64,000 bases of DNA. Source: Chitinophaga sp. Cy-1792 (GTDB taxonomy: Bacteria > Bacteroidota > Bacteroidia > Chitinophagales > Chitinophagaceae). Made by a program: the position numbers and the translations under genes. The notes under the pieces are model-generated. The model was not told the DNA's origin and did no database searches. It was given only the letters and a program-made list of their open reading frames with translations. Below are positions 7,206-15,807 of the stretch, piece after piece (positions within the stretch are counted from its first letter, which is position 1; each line of letters begins with the position of its first letter). The stretch spans positions 2,728,001 through 2,792,000 of the forward strand of contig NZ_VWWO01000002.1 in assembly GCF_011752935.1 (NCBI RefSeq), given 5' to 3'.

Positions 7206-9098
7206 TCATTCTTTTACAAACGTCACTGTTTCGTTGCCGTACTTCACAAAATAAGTTCCTGGCAACAACGATGAAATATCCACTTGCATAGGACTACCGG
7301 TAACGGCTACACGCTTTACTACTCTTCCCGGTACATCATAAAACCAGATCCACATTTTGGCATTCATCTTCTTACAGGTAATATTTACCACATTGACAGC
7401 GGGGTTTGGAAATACCTGCAGGACAGAAGCGGTAACAGGGGGAGCAGGCATCAGCGCCGCACTCACAGCGGCACCGCTCAGGGAACTCAGCCCGCTGCTG
7501 ACAGATTCCTGGTACCATTGCTGGTTCGCCGAGCCACTGGTTCCGGAAGCAGCATACAGAATAATGCCTGTGCCCTGCAAGGTACTGCTCGCAGAATCAT
7601 CCAGCACATAATGGTTAGACATATTACTCTGTATCAGGAAAGTACTTCCTGTAGCGACTACCAGGTTCCATTGCTGGTTGGTGCCATTGGTAACAGTATA
7701 CTGAATTGGATGAGTACCTGCTGTTTGCGCACTTCCCGGTAAGTCCAGCGCCTTACCACTCCGGCGGTTGATCAGCACTATGGAGCCATTGCTCTGGGTG
7801 CTTGCATACCACTGAAGGTTATAGCTATTGCTGCCTGCATACTGTGATATCGTGGCCGAATTGGCCGTGCTGCTGTCTTTTACACCGAGGTACAGGTTAC
7901 TGTAGGCGTTCTTAAATTTATAGAAGGTAGTGTCTGTACCTCTGCCGCTCACAGTGAAACTGCCGGTGACTGCGGCCGACAAATTATTGAATATATCCCT
8001 TACCGTTACCCTTGCAGTATAGGAACCCGCGCTCAGTGTAGCCATAAACGTGGTACTACGTTTTTGTGGCAGGGTGTCCTGCTGGGTGTATAATACTGTT
8101 CCGCCTGCATCCAGGATTTCTACTTTGGCAGATAATTGTGGCGAAGTAGTATTATCGTTCGTCCAGTTGACAGTTGTAATGCCGGAAGCATAGGATGCTG
8201 TCACCGAGGAAATTACACCCGCCGTAATCACGGGAGCTGTACCCTGGTTGGTTTGCGCAGGTAATGTCAGCGTACGTCCTGTACCAAAACCTGCACCGGG
8301 AGTAGTACTGCCACCATGCACCATATAGTAGGCATCTTCTGTGGAATCATAGCCCGCATCGAATGCCCTGTCATAAATACCATTGCGCGCCGAATCGCCG
8401 GCATTGGCACTGAAATAGCGGCTGGTATGCTTCTGCCATACACCTGAAGTATTCAGGTTCCAGCAGTCTTTAAAGAAGGCCTTACGAACAAAAGCCCCGT
8501 TCCACTTCACGTTGCTGTCCCAGTTTTCGAGGAAGGCGTCGTTACCTGATCCCAGGAAATTAGAAGGCGCCGGCATTGCCAGGGTAACCGTATGGAACCA
8601 TTGATTGGTACTCAGGTTGTTCATAAATGTAGCCACATATAGCTGCCCGTTAGATTTCCAGGCCCTGATCACCTGGTTGTACCAGGTATTCATCACCCAG
8701 TTATACGGGTTGATACTCTGGTAACCGTCTCCTTCCCCACCGAACCTGCCGGTATAGGTATTGGAGGCCTGGTAGGCCACACTGGAATAAATCCCGGCGC
8801 TGGTGTTGGGGTCCCAAAGAGAAGAGATCAGCGTGTGAGAACTGCCTTTACTGCTGTCGGGCGTTTGCTGCAAGCCTGCATAGCCACTGGTAAAGCTGTT
8901 CATTTCAAAATATTCCGTGTAGGCCGATTGCACAATTTTCACCTTGTGCATTTTTAAAACGGCATCTGCGGGAAAAGAAAAAACAAGATGTTCGGAAGGG
9001 GCGGCCCCTTGTGCGTTTGTGTGCTCAGGCATCAGGAAAACAAACATGCCCAGGCACCACAAACAGGCGTATAGCCTTGTGCGTAGACTTTTTTTCAT
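7206..9098 (-). CDS. Secreted DUF3472 protein with ricin-type lectin module and T9SS sorting domain
   Basis: A 630-residue multidomain secreted protein. Residues 1-30 are a signal peptide ending HTNAQ. Residues about 40-240 match DUF3472: GRFGGEGDGYQSINPYNW, then YVATFMNNLSTNQWFHTVTL and DAFLENWDSN. Residues about 290-385 look like an Ig/fibronectin-type module. Residues about 395-540 form a ricin-B-like beta-trefoil with three QW repeats (NLQWY, NQQWNL, NQQWYQ), a carbohydrate-binding fold. The C-terminus (about 560-630: LQVFPNPAVNVVNI ... LLPGTYFVKYGNE) is a type A T9SS sorting signal, so the protein should cross the outer membrane and be released or surface-anchored. Enzymatic activity is not established; binding of extracellular polysaccharide is inferred from the lectin. 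Confidence 0.88.
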   Translation of the reverse strand: MKKSLRTRLYACLWCLGMFVFLMPEHTNAQGAAPSEHLVFSFPADAVLKMHKVKIVQSAYTEYFEMNSFTSGYAGLQQTPDSSKGSSHTLISSLWDPNTSAGIYSSVAYQASNTYTGRFGGEGDGYQSINPYNWVMNTWYNQVIRAWKSNGQLYVATFMNNLSTNQWFHTVTLAMPAPSNFLGSGNDAFLENWDSNVKWNGAFVRKAFFKDCWNLNTSGVWQKHTSRYFSANAGDSARNGIYDRAFDAGYDSTEDAYYMVHGGSTTPGAGFGTGRTLTLPAQTNQGTAPVITAGVISSVTASYASGITTVNWTNDNTTSPQLSAKVEILDAGGTVLYTQQDTLPQKRSTTFMATLSAGSYTARVTVRDIFNNLSAAVTGSFTVSGRGTDTTFYKFKNAYSNLYLGVKDSSTANSATISQYAGSNSYNLQWYASTQSNGSIVLINRRSGKALDLPGSAQTAGTHPIQYTVTNGTNQQWNLVVATGSTFLIQSNMSNHYVLDDSASSTLQGTGIILYAASGTSGSANQQWYQESVSSGLSSLSGAAVSAALMPAPPVTASVLQVFPNPAVNVVNITCKKMNAKMWIWFYDVPGRVVKRVAVTGSPMQVDISSLLPGTYFVKYGNETVTFVKE

Positions 9099-9402
9099 TG
9101 TTACTTAGATTTTGGTAAAATGGGGAAATATCAGACAATATTGTAATTTATTTCCTATTCCACAAGCAACACCTGTAAAATAGTACCCTTGCAAATGACG
9201 GCCGTTTCTCAATACAACGAGAATCAGGAAATTACATCAGTAAAAATTTTTCCGGCCTCTTTTCCAACTGCATCTTGGTGGCAGTTGACACATTTATTCT
9301 CTTCATAAATTATAATAAACAGGATGGCCGGACAAAATTGTCCGGCCACCTGGTGAAGCATATTGTAGATGAAAATGTCAGCAGCTTGTACTTTGCCGGC
9401 AT
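9099..9402. other. Intergenic stretch between the DUF3472 gene and the siderophore receptor gene
   Basis: An AT-rich spacer of 304 bp that must hold the promoter of the DUF3472 gene near 9099-9200. The only clear structure is the hairpin at 9325-9348. I see no small ORF with a credible start and no RNA gene. Confidence 0.5.
9325..9348 (-). terminator. Terminator-like hairpin downstream of the siderophore receptor
   Basis: TGGCCGGACAA (9325-9335) pairs with TTGTCCGGCCA (9338-9348). On the minus strand it is followed by TCCTGTTTATTATAAT, a weak U-rich tract, 55 bases beyond the stop at 9403. It probably ends the receptor transcript. Confidence 0.55.
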
Positions 9403-11859
9403 TTAAAATTTAAAGGCAATACTGCCGCTGAAGTTGCGTGTTTTCTGCGGATTAACGGTAGAATATCCGATCCAGTAGTGTTTATCTGTAATGTTGTTGA
9501 GTTTGAAACCTACCCTGAAACGGCTATTTTCATAAAAGATACTACCGTTGAGGATTGTGTAGGAAGGCAGAATAAAATAACCTAATGATTTGTCATTTAC
9601 CACTTTGTTGTCGCTGGCATAATTGCCGCCCACACCAAAGCCAAGGCCTTTTACTGCTCCCTGCTGAATACGATAGCTCACCCAGAGGTTGGCAACGGAT
9701 GGAGATCCTGCTGTTGCCGGACGAAGTCCTTCCAGGTTTTTCTCCGTTTTTTCGTACCTGGAGTCATTGTAGGCATAACCTGCCACGATGTCGAGGCCAT
9801 TTACCGGATGTGCCACCACTTCTACTTCCACACCTTTACTGTATTGGGTACCGTCCTGTACGGAAACATTAGGATTCACCGGGGAAGGACGGATAATATC
9901 TGTCACTTTGATATCGTAATAGCTGATTGTTCCGGTAATTTTATCCTGCAGGAAAGCCACCTTTACGCCACCTTCCAGCTGGTTAGCCTGTTCCGGCTTA
10001 AATGCCTTGCCGTCAAGGTTAACACCGGCTTTGTTGGTAAAGCCATTCTGATAGTTGGCGAATAAGGAAATTTTATCTTTCAGTGGCTGGTATACGATCC
10101 CGAATTTGGGAGATAAAGCCGTCTGGTTATAACCGTTCTGGTAAGTACCCAGTGAGTCTACGTAGCTGCCTTTGTTATCGAAGTAGTCTATACGCAGCCC
10201 TGCCTGCACGAGGAGGTTATCCGTAATGTTAAGTACATCGGAAACGTAGGCACTGTAGGTATTGGTGATATAATGTGCCGGATAGGTGAAAGACAATCCT
10301 TTTTCAGCATATACCTTGTCAAGGTTCCTGCGGTTGAAATCACTATAGGTAGGGATAACACCTTTGGCATAAATGGTATCATAAGTATTACCACCAAAGA
10401 ACTGGTTGGAATTATGATGGAAGAAATCGACACCGCCCACAAAACGATTCCTGAGGCTGCCGATATGGAAGTCACCATTAAAATTATGCTGGAGTTCCAC
10501 TACGTTGTCATGGCTGTTATCGGTGAACTGGTCGTTGCGGGAAATATAGCCGTTACCTACTGCTGTGGGATCATTTTTCACCTGTGCATCTGTCAGGAGA
10601 TAGAAATATGGAGAAGGTCCGTCAGAATAGCTGCTGGTAGTAGTGACGTTCGTCTGCATGGTCCATTGCGGCGACAGGCTGTAGGTCATCTGACCGAAGA
10701 GGTTCGTATTACGATAAGTCTGGTACAGATCATTCATGGCATAGGCACGGTTATAATCTATATTGAGCTTATCTGCACGATTGGTACCCAAAGCACTGAT
10801 CGGCTGGCCGTAAGAGAAGAAAAACGCGCTTAAACCGGTATTCTGGCCTGCCATGTATTCTGCATCGAAGTTAAAGGACAGGCGGTCATTTACGCGGTAG
10901 GAAAGACTTGGCGCCACGGCTACACTTCTGCTGAAGCCGTAGTCCTGGAATGAGTTTTCATAATTGTATGCCGCGTTGACGCGCATCAGCACATCATGGT
11001 TTTTGTCCAGCGGCGTATTGATATCGGCATTGAAGCGGTTAAAACCGAAGCTACCGGCAGCAAAGCCTACTTCGCCACCGAAATGGTCATATGGCTTTTT
11101 GGTGACGCGGTTGATCAAACCACCGTAACTGGTAAGGCTACTACCAAATAAGGTGGCAGAGGGCCCTTTGATCACTTCTATTCTTTCCAGGTTGGCAGCA
11201 TCAATACGGGAGGTTACATTACCCGCCACGCCGTTACGCAGCTGGCTCTGTACCACGAAGCCACGCATATTATAGTAGCCGCCACCATCACCACCACGAC
11301 CCGTAGCATCCCACATCTTGGTAACGCCCGTCGCGTTCTGCATGGCATCATCCACAGAAAATACCTGTTGCTGCTGCAGCAGATCTTTGGTGATAGTCGT
11401 ATAAACCTGGGGATTCTCTAAGTTCTTTAAAGGAATTTTAGCCACATCGTAGGTACTGCTACGGATGAGCTTATTATGGTTACCCGTTATCACTACTTCT
11501 TTCAAAGCTTTACTGGAAGCCTCCAGTTTCAAAGAAACGGTGGCTGTTTTACCTGCCTCCACCGTCACTTCTTCCGTGATGGTGCTATAGCCGGCCAGTG
11601 TAATCAGCAGGTGATATTTTCCGGGAGCCACGTGGCGGAAGGTGAAACTACCATCATTTCCGGTGGTAGTAGATACATTTGGTTCTGCCAGCACAATCAT
11701 TACTTCCTGTGCAGGCTTGGCATCAGCGGTTATTACCTTTCCGCGGATCGTACCATTTTTTTCTGCTTCGTCATCCAGGGCATAGGCACTCAAAGTGGCC
11801 ATCAGCGACAAACAAATTACTATTGTATTGAAAATTACAAAGCCAAACCGGCGTACCAT
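9403..11859 (-). CDS. TonB-dependent siderophore receptor (FhuA/FoxA-like)
   Basis: An outer-membrane receptor of about 818 residues that takes up ferric siderophores using TonB energy. The start at 11859 gives the leader MVRRFGFVIFNTIVICLSLMATLSAYA. A carboxypeptidase-regulatory-like module follows (GTIRGKVITADAKPAQEVMI ... FTFRHVAPGKYHLLI), then the siderophore-receptor plug with QQQQVFSVDDAMQNATGV, YYNMRGFVVQSQLRNGV and LERIEVIKGPSATLFGSSLTS. Its NRVTKKP motif is typical of this family (TIGR01783-like). The barrel ends with HYWIGYSTVNPQKTRNFSGSIAFKF, whose terminal Phe is the usual outer-membrane signature. No SusD, sigma factor or siderophore synthesis gene is adjacent, so it probably stands alone, presumably under iron control; no Fur site was identified. 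Confidence 0.93.
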   Translation of the reverse strand: MVRRFGFVIFNTIVICLSLMATLSAYALDDEAEKNGTIRGKVITADAKPAQEVMIVLAEPNVSTTTGNDGSFTFRHVAPGKYHLLITLAGYSTITEEVTVEAGKTATVSLKLEASSKALKEVVITGNHNKLIRSSTYDVAKIPLKNLENPQVYTTITKDLLQQQQVFSVDDAMQNATGVTKMWDATGRGGDGGGYYNMRGFVVQSQLRNGVAGNVTSRIDAANLERIEVIKGPSATLFGSSLTSYGGLINRVTKKPYDHFGGEVGFAAGSFGFNRFNADINTPLDKNHDVLMRVNAAYNYENSFQDYGFSRSVAVAPSLSYRVNDRLSFNFDAEYMAGQNTGLSAFFFSYGQPISALGTNRADKLNIDYNRAYAMNDLYQTYRNTNLFGQMTYSLSPQWTMQTNVTTTSSYSDGPSPYFYLLTDAQVKNDPTAVGNGYISRNDQFTDNSHDNVVELQHNFNGDFHIGSLRNRFVGGVDFFHHNSNQFFGGNTYDTIYAKGVIPTYSDFNRRNLDKVYAEKGLSFTYPAHYITNTYSAYVSDVLNITDNLLVQAGLRIDYFDNKGSYVDSLGTYQNGYNQTALSPKFGIVYQPLKDKISLFANYQNGFTNKAGVNLDGKAFKPEQANQLEGGVKVAFLQDKITGTISYYDIKVTDIIRPSPVNPNVSVQDGTQYSKGVEVEVVAHPVNGLDIVAGYAYNDSRYEKTEKNLEGLRPATAGSPSVANLWVSYRIQQGAVKGLGFGVGGNYASDNKVVNDKSLGYFILPSYTILNGSIFYENSRFRVGFKLNNITDKHYWIGYSTVNPQKTRNFSGSIAFKF

Positions 11860-12265
11860 AAATTCAGATTTCCTGCAAAATTGAGGCATCTGAATATTCT
11901 TGTCATGTCGGATCGGGAAAAGTTATTACGCAACCGGGAACAATTGTCACCAAATCAAACATTTACCCCCTTTAAGCGAACGTTTACCAGTTAAATTATG
12001 CATTTGCCCGATTTTAATTCAATATTCAATCATATATACCTAATATTATATCCAATAAATAAACATACATCCCCCAAGCTAACACGTTAAGAAAATACTG
12101 AAGTGATGTTTATTGCAAATACTATTGAGATTAAATACCCTGGTATCAGCACACTATTTATAATCTGTTTTACAGGATATTCCAGTTAATATACTGACAG
12201 AAAATCTGTCCATCAATTTTAGCAATCATTTCCCAGCAAATTTTAAAACTCCATCCCTAAAACTT
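11860..12265. other. AT-rich divergent promoter region
   Basis: About 400 bp between the divergent siderophore receptor gene and the three-gene metalloprotease operon. It is strongly AT-rich and must contain both promoters. I found no perfect TAnnTTTG box in either direction, no small ORF and no convincing hairpin. Confidence 0.5.
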
Positions 12266-12856
12266 ATGCCTGAAAACGACAACAAAACACCTCGGTTCGG
12301 TAATATTAAAGACGAACTTTTCCTGATCTCTTTTATTGTATTAGCCGGCGGCCTGGTATCCATAGATGCTTATTTCCAGGTCTTTGGAATTAAGTTTGAG
12401 AGCCTGGATTTTAGCGCAATGTATGTGATTTATAAAGGTATGATCATGATTACGAATCACCCGTCATTATTAATCCCATACCTGCTTACAGTACTGCTGC
12501 TGGTCTTCGAACTCATTGCGATCAAAAGAAGATGGAACCGTTTCCTGCTTTTCCGGACGCCCATAGCCTACCTCCTGCTATTAGCAATACTACTGCTGAT
12601 TTTCCCGCTTGCCCGCCATGCCGGACAAGATCAGGCTTCCCGCGACATGTCACGTACTACAAGTTCATTGCCTGTTATTACACAACTTGAAACTAAAACT
12701 GAGACGATACCACCAATGGCCCGCTATCGGTTACTGCTGATCGATAAGGATTTCATTTACATATTTGATACAACTGAAGATATTTCTACGAGTCCTCCGA
12801 TTATAGATCGTATACCTAAAAGTGATGTTATCAGGTTTAAAACTCAAATTAAATAA
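12266..12856 (+). CDS. Unrecognised membrane protein, first gene of metalloprotease operon
   Basis: A 196-residue protein I cannot assign to a family. It has three hydrophobic helices: about residues 18-40 (LFLISFIVLAGGLVSIDAYF), 68-88 (LLIPYLLTVLLLVFELIAI) and 98-116 (TPIAYLLLLAILLLIFPLA). A soluble C-terminal domain of about 75 residues follows, rich in beta strands (RYRLLLIDKDFIYIFDT) and probably cytoplasmic or periplasmic. The next gene begins 2 nt after its stop, so the two are co-transcribed. The ATG at 12266 is the first in frame after the long intergenic region. The operon is more AT-rich than its surroundings, so it may have been acquired. Confidence 0.75.
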   Translation: MPENDNKTPRFGNIKDELFLISFIVLAGGLVSIDAYFQVFGIKFESLDFSAMYVIYKGMIMITNHPSLLIPYLLTVLLLVFELIAIKRRWNRFLLFRTPIAYLLLLAILLLIFPLARHAGQDQASRDMSRTTSSLPVITQLETKTETIPPMARYRLLLIDKDFIYIFDTTEDISTSPPIIDRIPKSDVIRFKTQIK

Positions 12857-12858
12857 CT

Positions 12859-13335
12859 ATGAAATATATTATCAGCGCCTTTTTACTTTTGATGACATTT
12901 GTCGTAAAGGCCGATTACGTCAATGACGGGCGTCATCAATTCTATGGAAAAATTGTCTACATCGACAAAAACCAGGTAAAACTAAAAATTAATTGTACAG
13001 GAGAAGAACGAATTTTCAAATGGACAGGCATCGTGGGAATTGCATTTGACAATCAATGCAAACATCCGGGATCAAACTTTTCAACATCTGCAGCAACAGC
13101 AGACGAAAAGTGTCCGAAAAAAACCATATTCTCCGTTCAGTTCAATAACCTGCAAGGTGTATCCATGGCCGACTCCGTAAAACTTGATGAACATGGATGG
13201 TATGTTCACTTCATCAACAACCAGGGGGATTTCAATTCGACCGCAGCGAATCCATCTACTACTATACAATGGATAACTATGGATGAAAAATGTCTGAATG
13301 ATCTTAATACCACCTTCCCAATTCCACACAAATGA
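12859..13335 (+). CDS. Unrecognised small exported protein, second gene of metalloprotease operon
   Basis: A 158-residue protein with an N-terminal signal peptide (MKYIISAFLLLMTFVVKA) and then a short, mostly beta-stranded domain (FYGKIVYIDKNQVKLKINC). There are five or so cysteines outside the leader (in INCTGEE, DNQCKH, ADEKCPK, DEKCLN), which suggests disulfides in the periplasm or outside the cell. No family recognised. Its stop codon overlaps the start of the metalloprotease gene (ATGA at 13332-13335), implying translational coupling and a shared function with that protein. Confidence 0.75.
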   Translation: MKYIISAFLLLMTFVVKADYVNDGRHQFYGKIVYIDKNQVKLKINCTGEERIFKWTGIVGIAFDNQCKHPGSNFSTSAATADEKCPKKTIFSVQFNNLQGVSMADSVKLDEHGWYVHFINNQGDFNSTAANPSTTIQWITMDEKCLNDLNTTFPIPHK

Positions 13336-15155
13336 GAAGATTTATTACCATATTAATTATCACAATTTGTACAATTCAACTCAATAAAGGGTTTGCTCAG
13401 TGTGCTGTACAAGATGATGGTTCCACCGCGGTAATGGCCACAACAAATAAAGCAGGTCTCAGCAGTGGTTCCTCTGAAACAGACTCCCTGATAAGCAAAT
13501 ATTACGATCGTCTTTCCACAATTTACAATGTACAATGCAAGGTTAAATATTTGCCAAACGTCAAAAATGCTTACGCCAATAACTTACCTGGTGATCACGA
13601 CATCTATCTTGGGGTTCCATTGATAAACAGTATTCTTAGCCGCCCCAATGGTAAATTAATGATCGCATTCCTGGTGGCACATGAATTAGCCCATCTATAC
13701 CAATATCTGGACCCCAACAATAAATTCTATGCAGATGACAACAATAAAAACTCATTTGAATTGCAGGCAGATTATCTGGCGGGTTATGTGCTATATAAAT
13801 CCGGAATCATTACCCCATCATTTGCACAAGACCTTACGAATACCGCACAGTTTCTTGGCGATTTTGGATTCTATAAAATCTCTCACCATGGATCTCCCCT
13901 GCAACGATCCAGTGCCGTCACGTTAGGTACAGGCGTGAGTCAATTAACTTTTCTCCGCAATGTCTATGAAAATTCTTTCTATTACATCAACCCTGGTACG
14001 CTTATTAAACCTTTTAATGATAAACAGGTAATGGGAGAATTTTATCTGTTTGCCGCAGGGCGCAAAATATTTTCAGGACAACCCAGGATTTATTATAATG
14101 AGTCAACTGAATTATTCTTTAAAGATGGTGACACCCTGGTTAAAGTGGGAGCCGGGAAAAAAATCACGGAGAGTTACTCAACAATTGAACTTGAAATACC
14201 GTACAACGACAGTATAATAAAACTCACTAAAACTGATAAAGACAAATTAATAACTTCAGATAAAAAGATAATTGGTGAATTCATTTTTTATTCCGGTCCA
14301 TTCCCACTTCAGTATTCTCAACTAAATTGCCATACAGCCCCGCCTGTACAGCTTCCTGAATCCAGCAACTATCCACCGGCATTAGCTATTTCGGGGCAAA
14401 CAATCTATCTGGCTAATGTCAATGCTGATCAACACCTGGTAATTAGAAAAAGTAATGATGGTAAACAGTTTACCACACTTTCCGTGCTAAATTATCCAAT
14501 CGCCAGCGCTCCGGCAATTGCAGTACACAATGATCAGGTTTATGCCGCCTGGCTGGATTCCAGCGACCATCCTATAATTGCAACAAGTGCAAATGGTCAG
14601 CACTGGGACAGCACCCAAATTAATGATGTAATTGCAACAGAATCACCGGCAGCAGTATGGTTCAATGATTATTTCCAGGTAGTTGTCAAATCAACGAAAG
14701 GATACATCGTATTATTAAGTACCAAAAATGGCCAGACTATCTCACAACTTAATCTGGGTTATAAAACGGCCAGATCTCCATCTGCATTCATATCTAATGA
14801 TGACCTCTTCATAGGCGGAGTTGACTTCGAAAGCGGACTGGCATTCAAGCTACAAAGTCCTGATGGTAAAGAGTTTTTCAACAGACAGATCATACAGTAT
14901 ATAAGTGCAAGCAACGCTTACAGTGCATCGGCTCTTGATATTCCGGTATTAATGCTCACAGAACAGTGGTATACTAACCGGATAAACGGGAATGGTCATA
15001 TTGCGATCAGTAATACATCCTGTGGCCCCAATTCGCTGGAGATCAATGAACAATGCCTCGACCATCCTGTCATTGCATTCCCTTACATTGCCTGGACCGA
15101 TCCCAATGGCTCACACGCTGTAAAAATCACTCAACTACTAATAAACCAAAAATAA
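13332..15155 (+). CDS. Exported HExxH zinc metalloprotease with C-terminal propeller-like region
   Basis: A 607-residue exported protein. Signal peptide about residues 1-23 (ending KGFAQ). A gluzincin-like protease domain contains H117-E118-x-x-H121 in AFLVAHELAHLYQY, followed 21 residues later by E143 in FELQADYLAGY, the spacing of the third zinc ligand in M48-like families. The C-terminal half (about 345-600) has repeated strands such as LAISGQTIYLANVNADQHLV, AIAVHNDQVYAAWLDSSDH and WFNDYFQVVVKSTKGY, suggestive of a beta-propeller for binding. The order leader, protease, propeller fits a secreted or envelope protease. Function and substrate are unknown. It ends the operon 12266-15155. Confidence 0.8.
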   Translation: MRRFITILIITICTIQLNKGFAQCAVQDDGSTAVMATTNKAGLSSGSSETDSLISKYYDRLSTIYNVQCKVKYLPNVKNAYANNLPGDHDIYLGVPLINSILSRPNGKLMIAFLVAHELAHLYQYLDPNNKFYADDNNKNSFELQADYLAGYVLYKSGIITPSFAQDLTNTAQFLGDFGFYKISHHGSPLQRSSAVTLGTGVSQLTFLRNVYENSFYYINPGTLIKPFNDKQVMGEFYLFAAGRKIFSGQPRIYYNESTELFFKDGDTLVKVGAGKKITESYSTIELEIPYNDSIIKLTKTDKDKLITSDKKIIGEFIFYSGPFPLQYSQLNCHTAPPVQLPESSNYPPALAISGQTIYLANVNADQHLVIRKSNDGKQFTTLSVLNYPIASAPAIAVHNDQVYAAWLDSSDHPIIATSANGQHWDSTQINDVIATESPAAVWFNDYFQVVVKSTKGYIVLLSTKNGQTISQLNLGYKTARSPSAFISNDDLFIGGVDFESGLAFKLQSPDGKEFFNRQIIQYISASNAYSASALDIPVLMLTEQWYTNRINGNGHIAISNTSCGPNSLEINEQCLDHPVIAFPYIAWTDPNGSHAVKITQLLINQK

Positions 15156-15223
15156 AAAGAACAATATCATAGTACAACTGGTAAACATTAGCAGAAACAT
15201 AGTACCATGCTGCTATAACTGAA

Positions 15224-15262
15224 GAAAAAATGCCCCCTGAAGCATTAAACTTCCGGGGGCAT
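15224..15262 (-). terminator. Intrinsic terminator of the SusC/SusD/thioredoxin operon
   Basis: On the minus strand an 11-bp stem (GCCCCCGGAAG with CTTCAGGGGGC, one G-U pair) is followed by ATTTTTTCTTC. It lies just past the SRPBCC gene stop at 15271 and ends the seven-gene operon running down from 24878. Confidence 0.85.
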
Positions 15263-15270
15263 CTCTCCTA

Positions 15271-15777
15271 CTATTCCAGTAATTTTTTCAATCCTGCTTC
15301 ATAGTTGCCTATCTCCGCAGAAAGCGTTTCTACCAGTGGCTTACGCGCACTCTTATCTCCTTCCAGGATGATACTCCATCTTACTACGGCCATATCATCA
15401 TTGGTGGCGGAAGACTCTACCAGGGCCGTAACAATGGCTTTGGTAATGCCTGCCGGCAAAGGGTCAAGTACATGAAACACGAAAAACTTGTATTGTTCAT
15501 GTACCTGCTCAATTTCGTCTGTTCGTTTATGCCCGTCCGTGAAAACGAGGTCGCGGTAACGGGTTTCACCTACCGTACGGATATTCACTTCTTTAATGGT
15601 ACCATTGGAGTAATCCTTTACCTGTGGCAGATCGCGGACTACCCGCCAGATTTTCACCGGCGTACTTTTTATCTGTGTTTCGTGGGTATAATCCGGTATA
15701 ATTTTCTGCGCGGCCTGCATTTGCGCCATTACAGCAGTACTACAACAGATGAGCAACAGGGTGAGTAATTTCTTCAT
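15271..15777 (-). CDS. Exported SRPBCC (START-like) domain protein
   Basis: A 168-residue protein with a signal peptide (MKKLLTLLLICCSTAVMAQ), so the ATG at 15777 is preferred over the one two codons upstream. The mature part has the SRPBCC/polyketide-cyclase-like fold: HETQIKSTPVKIWRVVRDLPQVKDY near the start, VGETRYRDLVFTDGH in the middle, VVRWSIILEG and a long C-terminal helix (KPLVETLSAEIGNYEAGLKKLLE). Such proteins bind hydrophobic ligands. It closes the operon of TlpA-like thioredoxins and SusC/SusD; only 30 nt separate it from the thioredoxin gene upstream. The ligand cannot be inferred. Confidence 0.82.
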   Translation of the reverse strand: MKKLLTLLLICCSTAVMAQMQAAQKIIPDYTHETQIKSTPVKIWRVVRDLPQVKDYSNGTIKEVNIRTVGETRYRDLVFTDGHKRTDEIEQVHEQYKFFVFHVLDPLPAGITKAIVTALVESSATNDDMAVVRWSIILEGDKSARKPLVETLSAEIGNYEAGLKKLLE

Positions 15778-15807
15778 AATCATTTCTTTTACAGGTCTAT
15801 CTTATTT

